Positions 17,909 through 26,798 of a stretch of 64,000 nt of DNA are shown piece by piece; the stretch's first letter is position 1; each line of letters begins with the position of its first letter. Made by a program: the position numbers and the translations under genes. The notes beneath the pieces were generated by a model. It was not told the origin of the DNA. It was given only the letters and a program-made list of their open reading frames with translations, and searched no databases. Source of the DNA: Bacteroidota bacterium (GTDB taxonomy: Bacteria; Bacteroidota; Bacteroidia; J057; JADKCL01); assembly GCA_016718825.1 (NCBI GenBank), contig JADKCL010000013.1:1-64000 (forward strand), given 5' to 3'.

Positions 17909-18709
17909 TTATCTCCGTTTCAGGCTCAAGGTGGTCGTGGTGGCGGCAATGACGATCACCACCACACTCAGGAAATAGACAACGTCTCGGGTATCGACGA
18001 CCCCCTGCGAGATGTTTTCATAATGCGATAGAATCCCCAAGCGGTCGATCGCAAGGTTTACATTCGTCAGATCTTCCAATTGCGAACTGAATGAAAATCC
18101 GAAGTACATCATAAAACAAAGGAAGGCCCCGATTACATAGGCAACGACCTGGTTTTCACTGAGTGCCGAACTCAGAATTCCAAGTGCCGCAAAGATGGTT
18201 CCCAAGGCAAAGAGGCCGATGTAGCCGCCGATGATCGGGCCGTTGTCGAGCTTGCTGGTATAGGTGATCGCGCCAATCGTCTGATCGAGCAGTTCAGGAT
18301 TCATCGCCCGTTGCAGTTCCGAAGGGTCACGGGCGACCATTTGGATGCTGATATAATAGATGAACGTCGGCAGGATGGTAATGAAAACCAAGAATGCCGC
18401 CGCGCCAAACTTGCCCAGAATCAACTGGAAATTGGTGAGGGGTTTGGTCACCAAAAATTCGATGGTGCCGGTTTTCATCTCCTCCGAAATGGAGCGCATC
18501 GTGATCGCCGGAACGAGCAAGATGAAGAAAATCGGGGCGTATTGGAAGAGCAAATTCATATTCGCCTTGCCGGATACCAGAATGTGCTCGTCAAAAACCC
18601 AGAAGAAAAGCCCTGTGAGAATGACAAACACAATCAGCACCATGTAGCCTACCAGCGAATTGAAAAAACTGGCGACTTCCTTCCTGAAAATGGTGAAACT
18701 ATTTTGCAC
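17909..18709 (-). CDS. gldF: Gliding motility ABC transporter permease GldF
   Basis: This is a 266-residue membrane protein with about six hydrophobic segments, for example LVGYMVLIVFVILTGLFFWV, FGAAAFLVFITILPTFIYYI and VVAYVIGAFLCFMMYFGF. The cytoplasmic loop RSISEEMKTGTIEFLVTKPL is the typical ABC-2 permease signature that couples to the ATPase. It lies 2 bases after the gldA stop and 3 bases before gldG, so the three should be made together as the GldAFG complex in the inner membrane. Confidence 0.92.
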   Translation of the reverse strand: MQNSFTIFRKEVASFFNSLVGYMVLIVFVILTGLFFWVFDEHILVSGKANMNLLFQYAPIFFILLVPAITMRSISEEMKTGTIEFLVTKPLTNFQLILGKFGAAAFLVFITILPTFIYYISIQMVARDPSELQRAMNPELLDQTIGAITYTSKLDNGPIIGGYIGLFALGTIFAALGILSSALSENQVVAYVIGAFLCFMMYFGFSFSSQLEDLTNVNLAIDRLGILSHYENISQGVVDTRDVVYFLSVVVIVIAATTTTLSLKRR

Positions 18710-18711
18710 GA

Positions 18712-19632
18712 TTAGCCATTGGTTAAGCTGCGGAAGACTTCTTCCAAGTTTTTCTCTTTTTTCTGCAACGCTGCAATCGGATTGCCTTGGGCGATGCTTT
18801 GCTCCATGATCACGCGACGCAAGTCGAGTTCGGCAGGGGAGTAGAAGGTAAATTCCTTACCGGAGGCACCTTCTTGCCTTACCCGAACCGCTTCGTTGAG
18901 CGCCTTCACCGGCTCGGCGGCAAAGCCGGGCTTGTCAAAGGCGATATGAAGCACATTTTCCGAGGCGGATCCGTGACGCAACTCCGACAAAGTCTCGTCG
19001 GCTACGATTTTGCCACGGTTGATGATGATCACGCGGTTGGCGATCGCCTCGACCTCCGGCAAGATGTGCGTGGAGAAAATAATCGTCTTGCTTTTGCCGA
19101 TTTCCTTGATCAAGCTCCGAATCTCAACAATCTGATTCGGATCCAAACCTGTCGTCGGTTCGTCCAGAATCAAAATATCCGGATCATGGATCAGCGCCTG
19201 CGAAAGCCCGACGCGTTGGCGGTAGCCTTTGGAAAGCATCCCGATTTTTTTGTGTTGCTCGCGTCCCAAGCCAGTCATGTCGATCACCTCCGGAATTCGG
19301 CGTGCCAAGGCACTTCCCGGCAGATGGTACAGTCGCCCGACAAACTTCAGGTATTCATGCACATACATGTCGAGGTACAGCGGATTGTGCTCCGGCAGGT
19401 AGCCGATACGCTTCCGGATTTCCAGACTGTGCTCGTGAATGTTGAGTTGATCGACCTCGACGGTGCCGCTGCTCGGCGGCATGAAGCAGGTGATGATCTT
19501 CATGGTCGTGGTTTTACCCGCGCCATTCGGACCGAGAAATCCGACGATTTCACCGGCTCCAATCTGGAAATCGATGCTGTCGATCGCCTTTTGGCTACCG
19601 TAGACCTTCGTGAGTTCTTTGACTGTGATCAT
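18712..19632 (-). CDS. gldA: Gliding motility ABC transporter ATP-binding protein GldA
   Basis: This 306-residue ATPase has Walker A GPNGAGKT (34-41), a changed signature motif LSKGYRQRVGLSQ, Walker B ILILDEPTTGLDPNQ, and the H-loop in IIFSTHILPEVE. It belongs to the ABC-2 exporter type, and with GldF and GldG should power a complex needed for gliding in other Bacteroidota. The start is ATG 19632; a TTG five codons upstream is less likely. It is the first gene of the gldA-gldF-gldG-DUF4340 operon. A TAAATTTG -7 element lies about 90 bases upstream. Confidence 0.92.
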   Translation of the reverse strand: MITVKELTKVYGSQKAIDSIDFQIGAGEIVGFLGPNGAGKTTTMKIITCFMPPSSGTVEVDQLNIHEHSLEIRKRIGYLPEHNPLYLDMYVHEYLKFVGRLYHLPGSALARRIPEVIDMTGLGREQHKKIGMLSKGYRQRVGLSQALIHDPDILILDEPTTGLDPNQIVEIRSLIKEIGKSKTIIFSTHILPEVEAIANRVIIINRGKIVADETLSELRHGSASENVLHIAFDKPGFAAEPVKALNEAVRVRQEGASGKEFTFYSPAELDLRRVIMEQSIAQGNPIAALQKKEKNLEEVFRSLTNG

Positions 19633-19718
19633 CTTTTTTGAAAACAAGGGGACTAAGCCCCTCCCGTAACAGCTGTCAGTCGGAATCCTGTTGAAGGCAA
19701 ATTCCGAATGACAGGGCG

Positions 19719-19726
19719 CAAATTTA
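19719..19726 (-). promoter_or_regulatory. Possible -7 element for the gld operon
   Basis: TAAATTTG on the minus strand matches the Bacteroidota TAnnTTTG consensus exactly. No clear TTG is found 17-23 bases upstream, so the promoter is only partly supported. Confidence 0.4.
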
Positions 19727-19873
19727 GAAAAATGCGGCGATTTGGAAGAGGGAAATGCAGGCTTTGATTACGCGGTTTTGGATCATGGAGAATGCAACTT
19801 TTCGGCTGCTTTCCAACTTGGGTGCTTTGCCTTCTGCCATTCCCAAACAAAAAAGCTGCAACTTTGCATCCTT

Positions 19874-20953
19874 GTGAATCGCCTGTTGCCCCGAATGATT
19901 GTTTTGTTGTGCCTGCAATTGGCAGCGTTTTTGACGTTTGCGCAACCTGCACGGTTGCAAAAAGAGGCGCAGCAATTGGCCAAGGAGGCAGGAGAAAGCA
20001 TCGGAACCGGCGAATTTCATACCGCTGCCGAAAAATTTGCCCGCGCTTCCAAACTCGATCCCAAAAACGTTGATTATCAAATCGGTCTGGCAAATGCCCG
20101 ATTCTTTTTGCAGGACCATGCCGGCGCCATGGCGATCTGCAAGCCCTTGATGACAGGGAAAAAACCCAATGCCGAAGCATTTCAGGTTTATGGAAGCTGC
20201 CAAGATGCTTTGGGGCAGAGTTATGAAGCGCTTGCGACTTTTCGCGAGGGCCTCATCCATTTTCCCAAATCGGGCGCATTTTATATGGAAATGGGCATTG
20301 TCGAGTTTGGGCGGAACCGTGATGCCGAGGCGCTTGCCTATTGGGAGTCGGGCATCCAAATCCAGCCCGACTATGCCGCCAATTATTACTTTGCAGCACC
20401 GGTTTTGCTCCAAATGGGTGATTACGCATGGTCAGCCAATTACGCCGAATTGTTCATTAATCTCTCCCGCAATGCCGAACGCGTCACCGAAATGAGCCTG
20501 CTTTTGATGGAGGCGCATGAAGCAGCAAGGCATTTCGACTACCAAAAGGCATTCAAATGGCAGTTTTTTCAGCCAAAGGATACAGCAGAAATGCATTCGA
20601 AGGAAGCTACGCGCTACCCTCAATTGTTGGACGAAGCCTATTCCTCAGAATTTACGGACACGACGACCCGCATCAGCATTGCAAAATTGGCCGATATCAG
20701 GCGTTTTGTTGCTTATTGGTTGCCGCGTCAAGATCCCCAAAATCCAGCAATGAACCTCTACAGGTGGCAACAGCGCGTGGTGGATGCTGGTTTTTGGGAG
20801 GCTTACAACTATTGGCTGTTGGCCGATGCACGCCCTGACAAGGCGCAGAATTGGTTTGAAAACAACAAATCCGAATTTGAAGAGTTTGAATCTTGGTTGA
20901 TGAAAAATTCGATTCACAAGCACTTGAAACGGGCAGTCGTGCGCCCGAAATAG
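19874..20953 (+). CDS. Exported tetratricopeptide-repeat protein
   Basis: This is a protein of about 359 residues. If GTG 19874 is used it begins MNRLLPRMIVLLCLQLAAFL, a normal signal peptide with two arginines; ATG 19895 would give a signal without positive charge. After FAQ there are TPR-like helical pairs (GEFHTAAEKFARASKLDPKN, GQSYEALATFREGLIHFPKS, RDAEALAYWESGIQIQPDY), about 50-230, followed by a non-repeat region with LADIRRFVAYWLP. TPR modules bind proteins; the partner is unknown. A DUF4286 gene follows after 22 bases, probably on the same transcript. Confidence 0.78.
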   Translation: MNRLLPRMIVLLCLQLAAFLTFAQPARLQKEAQQLAKEAGESIGTGEFHTAAEKFARASKLDPKNVDYQIGLANARFFLQDHAGAMAICKPLMTGKKPNAEAFQVYGSCQDALGQSYEALATFREGLIHFPKSGAFYMEMGIVEFGRNRDAEALAYWESGIQIQPDYAANYYFAAPVLLQMGDYAWSANYAELFINLSRNAERVTEMSLLLMEAHEAARHFDYQKAFKWQFFQPKDTAEMHSKEATRYPQLLDEAYSSEFTDTTTRISIAKLADIRRFVAYWLPRQDPQNPAMNLYRWQQRVVDAGFWEAYNYWLLADARPDKAQNWFENNKSEFEEFESWLMKNSIHKHLKRAVVRPK

Positions 20954-20975
20954 AACAGGAAAGCTATAAAATTAG

Positions 20976-21290
20976 ATGATCATTTACAGTGTTACAGTAA
21001 GTATTGACAATGCCGTGGAGGCAGATTGGGTGGCTTGGATGCGCACCAAACACATTCCTGACGTCATGGAAACGGGTTATTTTGTGACCGCCCATATGCA
21101 CCGCCTGCTTGATCCAGCTCCGGAAGCAGGTGTTTCGACCTTCAACATTCACTATGAATGTGTTTCCATGCAAGCTTATGAAACCTACCGGGAGACCAAA
21201 GCCCCCAAGTTGCAGGATGAGCATCTGGCACGCTACAAGGATCGTTTTGTTGCATTCCGCACGCTTTTGGCGCGGGAAGACAGCTTCTGA
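20976..21290 (+). CDS. DUF4286 family protein
   Basis: This 104-residue soluble protein begins MIIYSVTVSIDNAVEADWVAW and has the family pattern WMRTKHIPDVMETGYF, followed by LARYKDRFVAFRTLL at the end. The family has a ferredoxin-like dimeric barrel shape and no proven function. It follows the TPR gene by 22 bases, an arrangement that suggests co-transcription. Confidence 0.85.
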   Translation: MIIYSVTVSIDNAVEADWVAWMRTKHIPDVMETGYFVTAHMHRLLDPAPEAGVSTFNIHYECVSMQAYETYRETKAPKLQDEHLARYKDRFVAFRTLLAREDSF

Positions 21291-21306
21291 CGCGGCCGCT
21301 TTGCTT

Positions 21307-22071
21307 CTATTTCTGAATCCAGTCCTTGATGTAGCCGGCGATTTCCTGCCACCCCTCCTGGGCACAGAGCATGTGCGTACGTCCAGGAAACTCCTTGAAA
21401 TCCAAGCGGCTGCCATTTGAACGGTAGCGTTCAAAGTTCTTGCGGTTCAGCGAGGGTGGAATGATATTGTCTTTTTCTCCTGCGATGATCAACAAAGGCG
21501 AATGAGTCCTGTTCCAATCCACCTTGCCGGCGTTTTTGGTCGATTGACGTGGTATGTTGCGGCCCTCCGGCACGACGAATGCATCATAAAGCTTCTGCGT
21601 TTCGGCCATCGTCATCGTATTGCAAAAGGCATAGTGAAACCATTCGACGGTCGGCAGGCATGGGCTGTTTCCTTTAAAGGGGTTGATCGTGCCGATGTTG
21701 GCCTTGAGAAAACTCCATTTGGTGGTAAAAACGCCCTTGGGCGGCGCAGGATCGATGCTTACACCCATCGTACCCAAACCACGATTGATCAACAATTGCA
21801 CGATCAGCCCGCCGATGGAGTGCCCAATCAAAATCGGCGGTTCGGACTGATCCTTGACCACCTTTTCCATGACGGCCATGACATCCTCCAAATTCAACGT
21901 GCCCAATCCTGCTGGAATATTTTTGCGCAAGGCTGCCGGTTCGCCGCTGTGAAAGGGAAATTCGGGAACGATGACGTTGTACCCTTCCTTTTCAAAATAG
22001 GTTTTCCAGTCTGCCCAGCTTTTGGCGTTCATGAAAAGGCCGTGGATGAGGATGATGGTTTTTGATTTCAT
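21307..22071 (-). CDS. Alpha/beta hydrolase (lipase-like)
   Basis: This 254-residue hydrolase has an oxyanion motif LIHGLFMNAKSW (8-19), nucleophile Ser85 in GHSIGG, a likely acid in AGEKDNIIP and a catalytic His in FPGRTHMLC. No signal peptide is seen, so it is probably cytoplasmic. The substrate is unknown; esterase or lipase activity is likely. The start codon ATG 22071 overlaps the upstream methyltransferase stop (ATGA, 4 bases), which argues for that start over longer forms and for coupled translation. Confidence 0.83.
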   Translation of the reverse strand: MKSKTIILIHGLFMNAKSWADWKTYFEKEGYNVIVPEFPFHSGEPAALRKNIPAGLGTLNLEDVMAVMEKVVKDQSEPPILIGHSIGGLIVQLLINRGLGTMGVSIDPAPPKGVFTTKWSFLKANIGTINPFKGNSPCLPTVEWFHYAFCNTMTMAETQKLYDAFVVPEGRNIPRQSTKNAGKVDWNRTHSPLLIIAGEKDNIIPPSLNRKNFERYRSNGSRLDFKEFPGRTHMLCAQEGWQEIAGYIKDWIQK

Positions 22072-22883
22072 TTTTTTCGCGCGCTCACGATGTAGCCTGT
22101 GCCGCTGAGAACCCAATTGCGGTGGGAGTAATTTTCCATCCACCTTCGAATCGGAATCGTGACAAAGCTGAAAAGGGTGTCAAAGGGGGCCACCATGACG
22201 GAAAAGTCAAAGTAGCGGAAGGCCAGCTTTTCGTAGCCGTGTTGGGCGAGGTAATTGTCAAAGCCCTTGGGCGAATGGACGCGCGGACGGAAAGGGAAAT
22301 GGTGCAATTTCCCACGGCGCAGCACTTTTTCCTTGATGAAGTTCATTCCCCGGTGGAGGAATTTGCTTTGCTTCAAGGGTTCGATCAGCGGAGCGGTCCA
22401 CTTGCGCAAGGCCCATTTGTTGGTGACATTGATGATGAGGACGCCGCCCGGTTTCAGAATCCGGCTCATTTCGGCCATCCATTTTTCGTCACCAGGGAGG
22501 TATTCGACGACGCCGGAGCAGATGATCAGGTCAAAGAATTGGTTTTCGAAGTCGAGCTTTTCAATATCGCCGGTGGCGAGGTGCACTTCGTTCTTCTGCG
22601 GTGCCTTGGCGACCTTCTCCTTGGCGATTTCGATCATATTGGCGGCAATGTCGATGCCCCAAACGCGCCATTGGTTGCGCATCAAGTCCAGCACCATTTC
22701 ACCGGGACCGCATCCGATGTCCAAAACAGCGGCATCTTTGGGCAAATCCAGCTGCAAAGCCATCTCCAACATGTATTTGTGTCGGTATTGCAGCGTCGGA
22801 TATCCGCCCTTGGCAATGTAGAATTCGCGGTTGTATTCTTGTGCCTCGCCTTCGTAGTAATTTTTGACAACTCCCTCTACCAT
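22068..22883 (-). CDS. Class I SAM-dependent methyltransferase
   Basis: This is a 271-residue methyltransferase. The SAM-binding motif VLDIGCGPGEM lies at about residue 53, with GIDIAANMIEIA (acidic ribose contact) and LIICSGVVEYLPGDEKWMAEM next, and LKPGGVLIINVTN as motif III. The C-terminal third (WALRKWTAPLIEPL and YFDFSVMVAPFDTLF) is more hydrophobic, suggesting a lipid-linked or bulky substrate; this is inference. It starts 3 bases after the deacetylase stop and overlaps the hydrolase by 4 bases. Confidence 0.84.
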   Translation of the reverse strand: MVEGVVKNYYEGEAQEYNREFYIAKGGYPTLQYRHKYMLEMALQLDLPKDAAVLDIGCGPGEMVLDLMRNQWRVWGIDIAANMIEIAKEKVAKAPQKNEVHLATGDIEKLDFENQFFDLIICSGVVEYLPGDEKWMAEMSRILKPGGVLIINVTNKWALRKWTAPLIEPLKQSKFLHRGMNFIKEKVLRRGKLHHFPFRPRVHSPKGFDNYLAQHGYEKLAFRYFDFSVMVAPFDTLFSFVTIPIRRWMENYSHRNWVLSGTGYIVSARKK

Positions 22884-22886
22884 ATT

Positions 22887-23627
22887 TCAACGTCTTAGGT
22901 GCAGGCGAAAAAGCAGGTTTTTGGCCCGTTGCCTGAAGTATTTCGGGTGGAAAGTTCTGGAAATTTTTGCAGAAAACTGAGCAAGGTCATCTTGGGGTTC
23001 GATTTCCAGCCGGTGTAACGCAAACAAATTACCGGAGAAATTTCTGCGACTCCAGATCGTGGAACAGGCGCTTTCGTACCCCGCAGCCTTGATTTCTCTT
23101 TCGCATCGACCGTCAAAATCACGCAATTGCCCAAATGGGTAGGAAAAGTGCTTGACCTTTACCTTCAATTCGCGCTCCAAAATGACCTTGCTTTCGCGCA
23201 CTTTTTCGGCCAGAACTTTTGTTTCCAGCGTGCGCATGTGCCTGTGCGCCATGCCATGTGAGCCGATGGAGACACCTTCTGCCTTTGCAACTTCCCGTAG
23301 GGCATCCCAGTTCATGATGGGAATCGCGCCATCGTCCCAAACGTTGGATTGCCCGACAAAATTGGTCGGCACGTAGACGATCGAGGAAAAGCCATGGCTG
23401 CTCAAAATGGGCATTGCCAATTCCTGGTAGCTGACGTAGGCGTCGTCAAAGGTGATGGTCACGCAGTTCCGTGGCAAGCGGCCTGCCCGCAATGCTTGAA
23501 CATAGGCGTCCATCGTGACAACCGTGTAGGCGTTGTTGGCAAGCCAATCCATCTGCTGCGTGAAATTGGTGACGGAAACCGTGTTGAAACCGGCCTGCGC
23601 AGCGAGGTTATGGTACATGAGGATCAT
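22887..23627 (-). CDS. Polysaccharide deacetylase (NodB-like)
   Basis: This is a 246-residue carbohydrate esterase family 4 protein. It begins MILMYHNLA. The catalytic and metal residues are visible as TFDDAY (Asp61, Asp62) and SHGMAH (His124, His128), with FSYPFGQ as motif 3. These enzymes remove N- or O-acetyl groups from chitin-like, peptidoglycan or surface polymers. No signal peptide is present, so it may act on a cytoplasmic or lipid-linked precursor. A GAGGAAA sequence lies about 14 bases ahead of the ATG. Confidence 0.87.
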   Translation of the reverse strand: MILMYHNLAAQAGFNTVSVTNFTQQMDWLANNAYTVVTMDAYVQALRAGRLPRNCVTITFDDAYVSYQELAMPILSSHGFSSIVYVPTNFVGQSNVWDDGAIPIMNWDALREVAKAEGVSIGSHGMAHRHMRTLETKVLAEKVRESKVILERELKVKVKHFSYPFGQLRDFDGRCEREIKAAGYESACSTIWSRRNFSGNLFALHRLEIEPQDDLAQFSAKISRTFHPKYFRQRAKNLLFRLHLRR

Positions 23628-23676
23628 AGCAACAAAGAATTTCCTCGGAGATTGGGAACCATTCGAAGGTAGATTT

Positions 23677-23904
23677 TCATTTCCGTTCGCGCTCGATCAC
23701 TTCACGGTACAAATCCTCGACTTGCTGTCGCGCCCAAGGCGTGCGGCGCAGGAATTTGAGGCTGGATGAAATGCTTGGGTCACTGCGAAAACAATTGATC
23801 GGCACCCGAATGCCAAGCATTTCCCAGCCGTAGTAGTCTACGAGGTGCTCCAAAATCATCTGAAGCGTCTTCCCATGCAACGGATCTGGGTTTTGCATTG
23901 CCAT
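23677..23904 (-). CDS. VF530 family (DUF2132) small DNA-binding protein
   Basis: This protein of about 75 residues matches the VF530 family closely: NPDPLHGKTLQMILEHLV, then YYGWEMLGIRVPINCF, and DPSISSSLKFLRRTPWARQQVEDLY. The family is a compact helical fold annotated as DNA-binding; its biological role is not settled. Start ATG 23904 or 23898 are both reasonable. It lies 49 bases ahead of the deacetylase on the same strand and may be the first gene of that operon. Confidence 0.87.
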   Translation of the reverse strand: MAMQNPDPLHGKTLQMILEHLVDYYGWEMLGIRVPINCFRSDPSISSSLKFLRRTPWARQQVEDLYREVIERERK

Positions 23905-23977
23905 CCAACAAATTAAGCGAATTTTAATGACCACTGCCAGTTTATAACTTTTTTGCTGAAATCAAGTGAGATAAGTA

Positions 23978-24008
23978 TTGCCTACCGTCCTCTAAATCCG
24001 TAACTTGT
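23978..24008 (+). promoter_or_regulatory. Possible promoter of the T9SS sorting-domain gene
   Basis: TTG at 23978-23980, a 20-base spacer, then TAACTTGT (24001-24008), close to but not exactly TAnnTTTG. The ATG is at 24029. Confidence 0.4.
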
Positions 24009-24028
24009 GGGTTCAATCGGCAGTATCT

Positions 24029-25120
24029 ATGAAAAAAGCAATTACCCTTCTGAGTTTGCTATTGGTATTCTATTCTGGTTCATTGTCAGCGCAATGTACA
24101 CTCGCCAACTTCACCTCAGTCGCGAATCTTGGTCCAGCCAACTTCCCTTACTTTGCTGCCGGACCCGGGATCACGGTTACGGCTTCTGCGCCAGGCGTTC
24201 CCACGCTTGGTAACACTTCCTATACTTGTGGCGCGCAAACATTTGCTTGCGCGTCCCCGACTTGGTGGCTCAATGCGACCAACCATGTGCTTACGTTGAC
24301 CTTTTCATGTCCCATTGGGCGCTTCTCCGTAGTTGTCAATGGCACCAATCAAGGTGAGATTTTTACGTTTACCGGCAATGCCGGCACCACCACGCTCAGT
24401 GATTATTGTACCACCAACTTCGGCACGGTTTTACCCCATCAACTCCGTGACAACGTGGTGCCCGCAACCGGAACGCTGATCACCGTCAACAACAATGTCG
24501 GTGCGACAAGCTATCAAATTACCCACAACGGAGTAGGTTCAGGTTCAAGGATTTCTGTTCTGAATTGTTTTGTGTGTGCCAGTCCATTTGCTGTCAATCT
24601 CGTGAATTTTTCAGCCAATTACCGTTCCGACCTGCAAGACGTTGCCTTGGATTGGCAGACGAGCAGCGAGGACAATGCCCGCGGATTTGAAGTCCAGCAT
24701 AGCCTCAATGGCGAAGATTGGGAAGTCCTCGGTTTTGTCGAAAGTAAGGGTACCGGCAACGGATTTGGAAACTATAATTTTGTACACCCGCAGCCAGTTC
24801 AGGGAAGCAATTTCTATCGCCTGCGCATGGTGGATCAAAATGGGGAATTTCAATTCTCTCAAATTCAAACGATCAACATGTCACCTGAAAATCCCGAGGC
24901 GACGATTTTCCCAAATCCGACGTCCGGGCAATTTGAAGTCAGGGCTGCAGGTCGCAAAGGAAACCTGGAAGTGACGGACATGCTCGGTCGTCAAGTTTAT
25001 CAGCATCCATTTGATTCTCAGGCTGTCATTGACCTGGGATCCCAGCGTCCAGGCGTGTATCAAGTGAAGATTACCGATCAGCGCAACCGCAGCACATCCC
25101 AGCGAATCGTCTTGCAGTGA
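24029..25120 (+). CDS. Secreted protein with T9SS type A sorting domain
   Basis: This is a 363-residue protein. A signal peptide (MKKAITLLSLLLVFYSGSLSA) is followed by a cysteine-containing beta-rich domain of unknown kind (about 25-190; YTCGAQTFACASPTWWL). A fibronectin-like stretch then runs VALDWQTSSEDNARGFEVQH to NFYRLRMVDQNG, a Bacteroidota module commonly placed before the sorting tail. The C-terminal domain (ATIFPNPTSGQFEVR to RPGVYQVKITDQ) is the T9SS signal. It should be exported to the cell surface or medium. The gene is convergent with the next one and stands alone. Confidence 0.88.
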   Translation: MKKAITLLSLLLVFYSGSLSAQCTLANFTSVANLGPANFPYFAAGPGITVTASAPGVPTLGNTSYTCGAQTFACASPTWWLNATNHVLTLTFSCPIGRFSVVVNGTNQGEIFTFTGNAGTTTLSDYCTTNFGTVLPHQLRDNVVPATGTLITVNNNVGATSYQITHNGVGSGSRISVLNCFVCASPFAVNLVNFSANYRSDLQDVALDWQTSSEDNARGFEVQHSLNGEDWEVLGFVESKGTGNGFGNYNFVHPQPVQGSNFYRLRMVDQNGEFQFSQIQTINMSPENPEATIFPNPTSGQFEVRAAGRKGNLEVTDMLGRQVYQHPFDSQAVIDLGSQRPGVYQVKITDQRNRSTSQRIVLQ

Positions 25121-25174
25121 TTGGATGGATTCGGAATCAATGCGGATCTTGGAGTGAGGAATTTGTTCCGCAGT

Positions 25175-26125
25175 CTATTGATCTGATTCCTCAAAGGCCA
25201 GGTATTCCAACATCGCGACAAAGTCGCTCGGGGGCTGGAAGTTGATGGAATTGTCGGCGATTTTGTAGGGCAGATTCATGAATTTCCCCTGCCGATACCA
25301 ATACAGTTGTGAGGTGATCGACCCTGGACCTTCATGGTGCATGCCATAGGCCATCGGAATGAGCATGTTGATGGCCTTGAGCACCGAGGAATCTTCAATG
25401 GGATGGATCAACGTCGAATGCCGATGCGGGACCGCCACCAAACTGCCATGCGTACCGACGAGTCCCGGCACCCGGTCAAGGTTGAGGATGACGTTGGAAC
25501 CGAAGAAGTGATTCTGAATCACGGCCTTGAGTTTGACATTCGCATCCAAGTCCGTCGCGGAAAAATCGTAGCTCTCCCGGATATTGGCCAAACCCAGCTC
25601 CAGTAGCTCTTCGGCGGATTTTCCCCAGACTCGTGATTGCTCGGGCTTGATACTCGAAATGGCTTGGGGCATGTCAAATACGAGCATGGCAATGATCTCC
25701 TCCGTGATGGATTTTGCGATCACGCCTTCGGGACCGATCGACTTGATATGGTCCTTGTGATAGAGCCGCGTGCCGATAAACGGCTTTACAAATTCGAAGT
25801 CATTGATGTTTTCAAAGAAACCGGCGATGAAGTCCTTGGACTTCCGCATCACATCAAAGTGATTCCGAATCACGCCCGCATATTCTTCTATTTTGGCCTG
25901 TTTGCACATTTGCGCCACGTTCATCAAGCCGAGGTTTTGCATTTCGCTGTCATCAGACATCCACGTCGTGCGGACGATGCCATCCTCGACTTTGAAGGGC
26001 TTGCCCAAGGATTTAAAATACTGCACGACCGCTTTGTCAAATGCTTGAAACTCTTCGGCGGTGAAAAAGTCTGCCCATGCCGGCACCTCGTTGCGATCGT
26101 TTGGGTTGTTGGAGAATGGATTCAT
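25175..26125 (-). CDS. DUF1444/YtpQ-like protein
   Basis: This 316-residue soluble protein has no signal peptide. Segments resemble the DUF1444 (YtpQ) family: WGKSAEELLELGLANIRES and, later, GLVGTHGSLVAVPHRHSTLI, where the family has an LxxLAxxNL helix and a GDVVVAxPxR strand. No catalytic site is known for the family. The match is by pattern and is moderate. A promoter-like TTG-N20-TAATTTAC precedes the gene. It stands alone between convergent and tandem neighbours. Confidence 0.5.
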   Translation of the reverse strand: MNPFSNNPNDRNEVPAWADFFTAEEFQAFDKAVVQYFKSLGKPFKVEDGIVRTTWMSDDSEMQNLGLMNVAQMCKQAKIEEYAGVIRNHFDVMRKSKDFIAGFFENINDFEFVKPFIGTRLYHKDHIKSIGPEGVIAKSITEEIIAMLVFDMPQAISSIKPEQSRVWGKSAEELLELGLANIRESYDFSATDLDANVKLKAVIQNHFFGSNVILNLDRVPGLVGTHGSLVAVPHRHSTLIHPIEDSSVLKAINMLIPMAYGMHHEGPGSITSQLYWYRQGKFMNLPYKIADNSINFQPPSDFVAMLEYLAFEESDQ

Positions 26126-26207
26126 GCAGAATAAAGGATTGGAGAGGTAAATTAATGCGATGTTCTCGAATTAACAAACCTCTCCCTTGTTCCAAATTCA
26201 GGCAAAC

Positions 26208-26798
26208 CTATTCCCTTTTGCGATTTCCATTGGGCAAATACAGGCTGAAACCAACCTTGGCTTGCAATCCGCCTGCCAAATTTCCGAGCGCGGATTTGTC
26301 CAATTCCGTCGTTCCACGGAAACCCAAAGAGAGGTCCAGACTCGCATTTTTGGAGATGAAAAAGGCGGCTCCGCCAGAGGCTTGAAAATACGCCCATCGC
26401 GGGTCGAACCGCATGCCATTGGCGTTCGCAAATCCCTGCCCGATGCCCGTTTCCAATTCGACGAATGGCTTGATACGCTTCGACAGGGAGAAGTAATAAC
26501 GCGAAAATGCCCCAGCAGAAATCGCGAAACCTGTACTGTTAAAGTTCCGCCCTGCGTCACGTTGCATACCAAATGACAAGCCTAGTCTGCCGCCGACCAC
26601 CCAATTGTCGGCTACGAATTTCCCCATTGCGGGGTCCAAGCCAATACCGAATTGGGAGGAATTCCGACTGATGCCGATGCTGAAATTCCTCAAATTAGCA
26701 CCGACATAGAGCCTGCCCTTTTCGGTTTGGCCATGCAGTAGCAAGGTTGAAATGCTGAACATCAGGAGAAGAATACATTTTTGAAAGTGACTTTTCAT
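26208..26798 (-). CDS. Small outer-membrane beta-barrel protein
   Basis: This is a 196-residue exported protein: signal peptide MKSHFQKCILLLMFSISTLLLHGQ, then about eight amphipathic strands (RLYVGANLRNFSIGIS, NWVVGGRLGLSFGMQ, TGFAISAGAFSRYYF, PFVELETGIGQGF, ASLDLSLGFRG, AGGLQAKVGFSLYL). The pattern is the eight-stranded OmpA/OmpX-like barrel often annotated as outer membrane beta-barrel. The role is unknown. It appears monocistronic. Confidence 0.78.
   Translation of the reverse strand: MKSHFQKCILLLMFSISTLLLHGQTEKGRLYVGANLRNFSIGISRNSSQFGIGLDPAMGKFVADNWVVGGRLGLSFGMQRDAGRNFNSTGFAISAGAFSRYYFSLSKRIKPFVELETGIGQGFANANGMRFDPRWAYFQASGGAAFFISKNASLDLSLGFRGTTELDKSALGNLAGGLQAKVGFSLYLPNGNRKRE

Noticed and set aside
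16811..18031. 406-codon plus-strand frame opposite gldG and gldF
   Set aside because: It is the complement of well-supported coupled genes and has shadow-like composition (His, Gln, Val).
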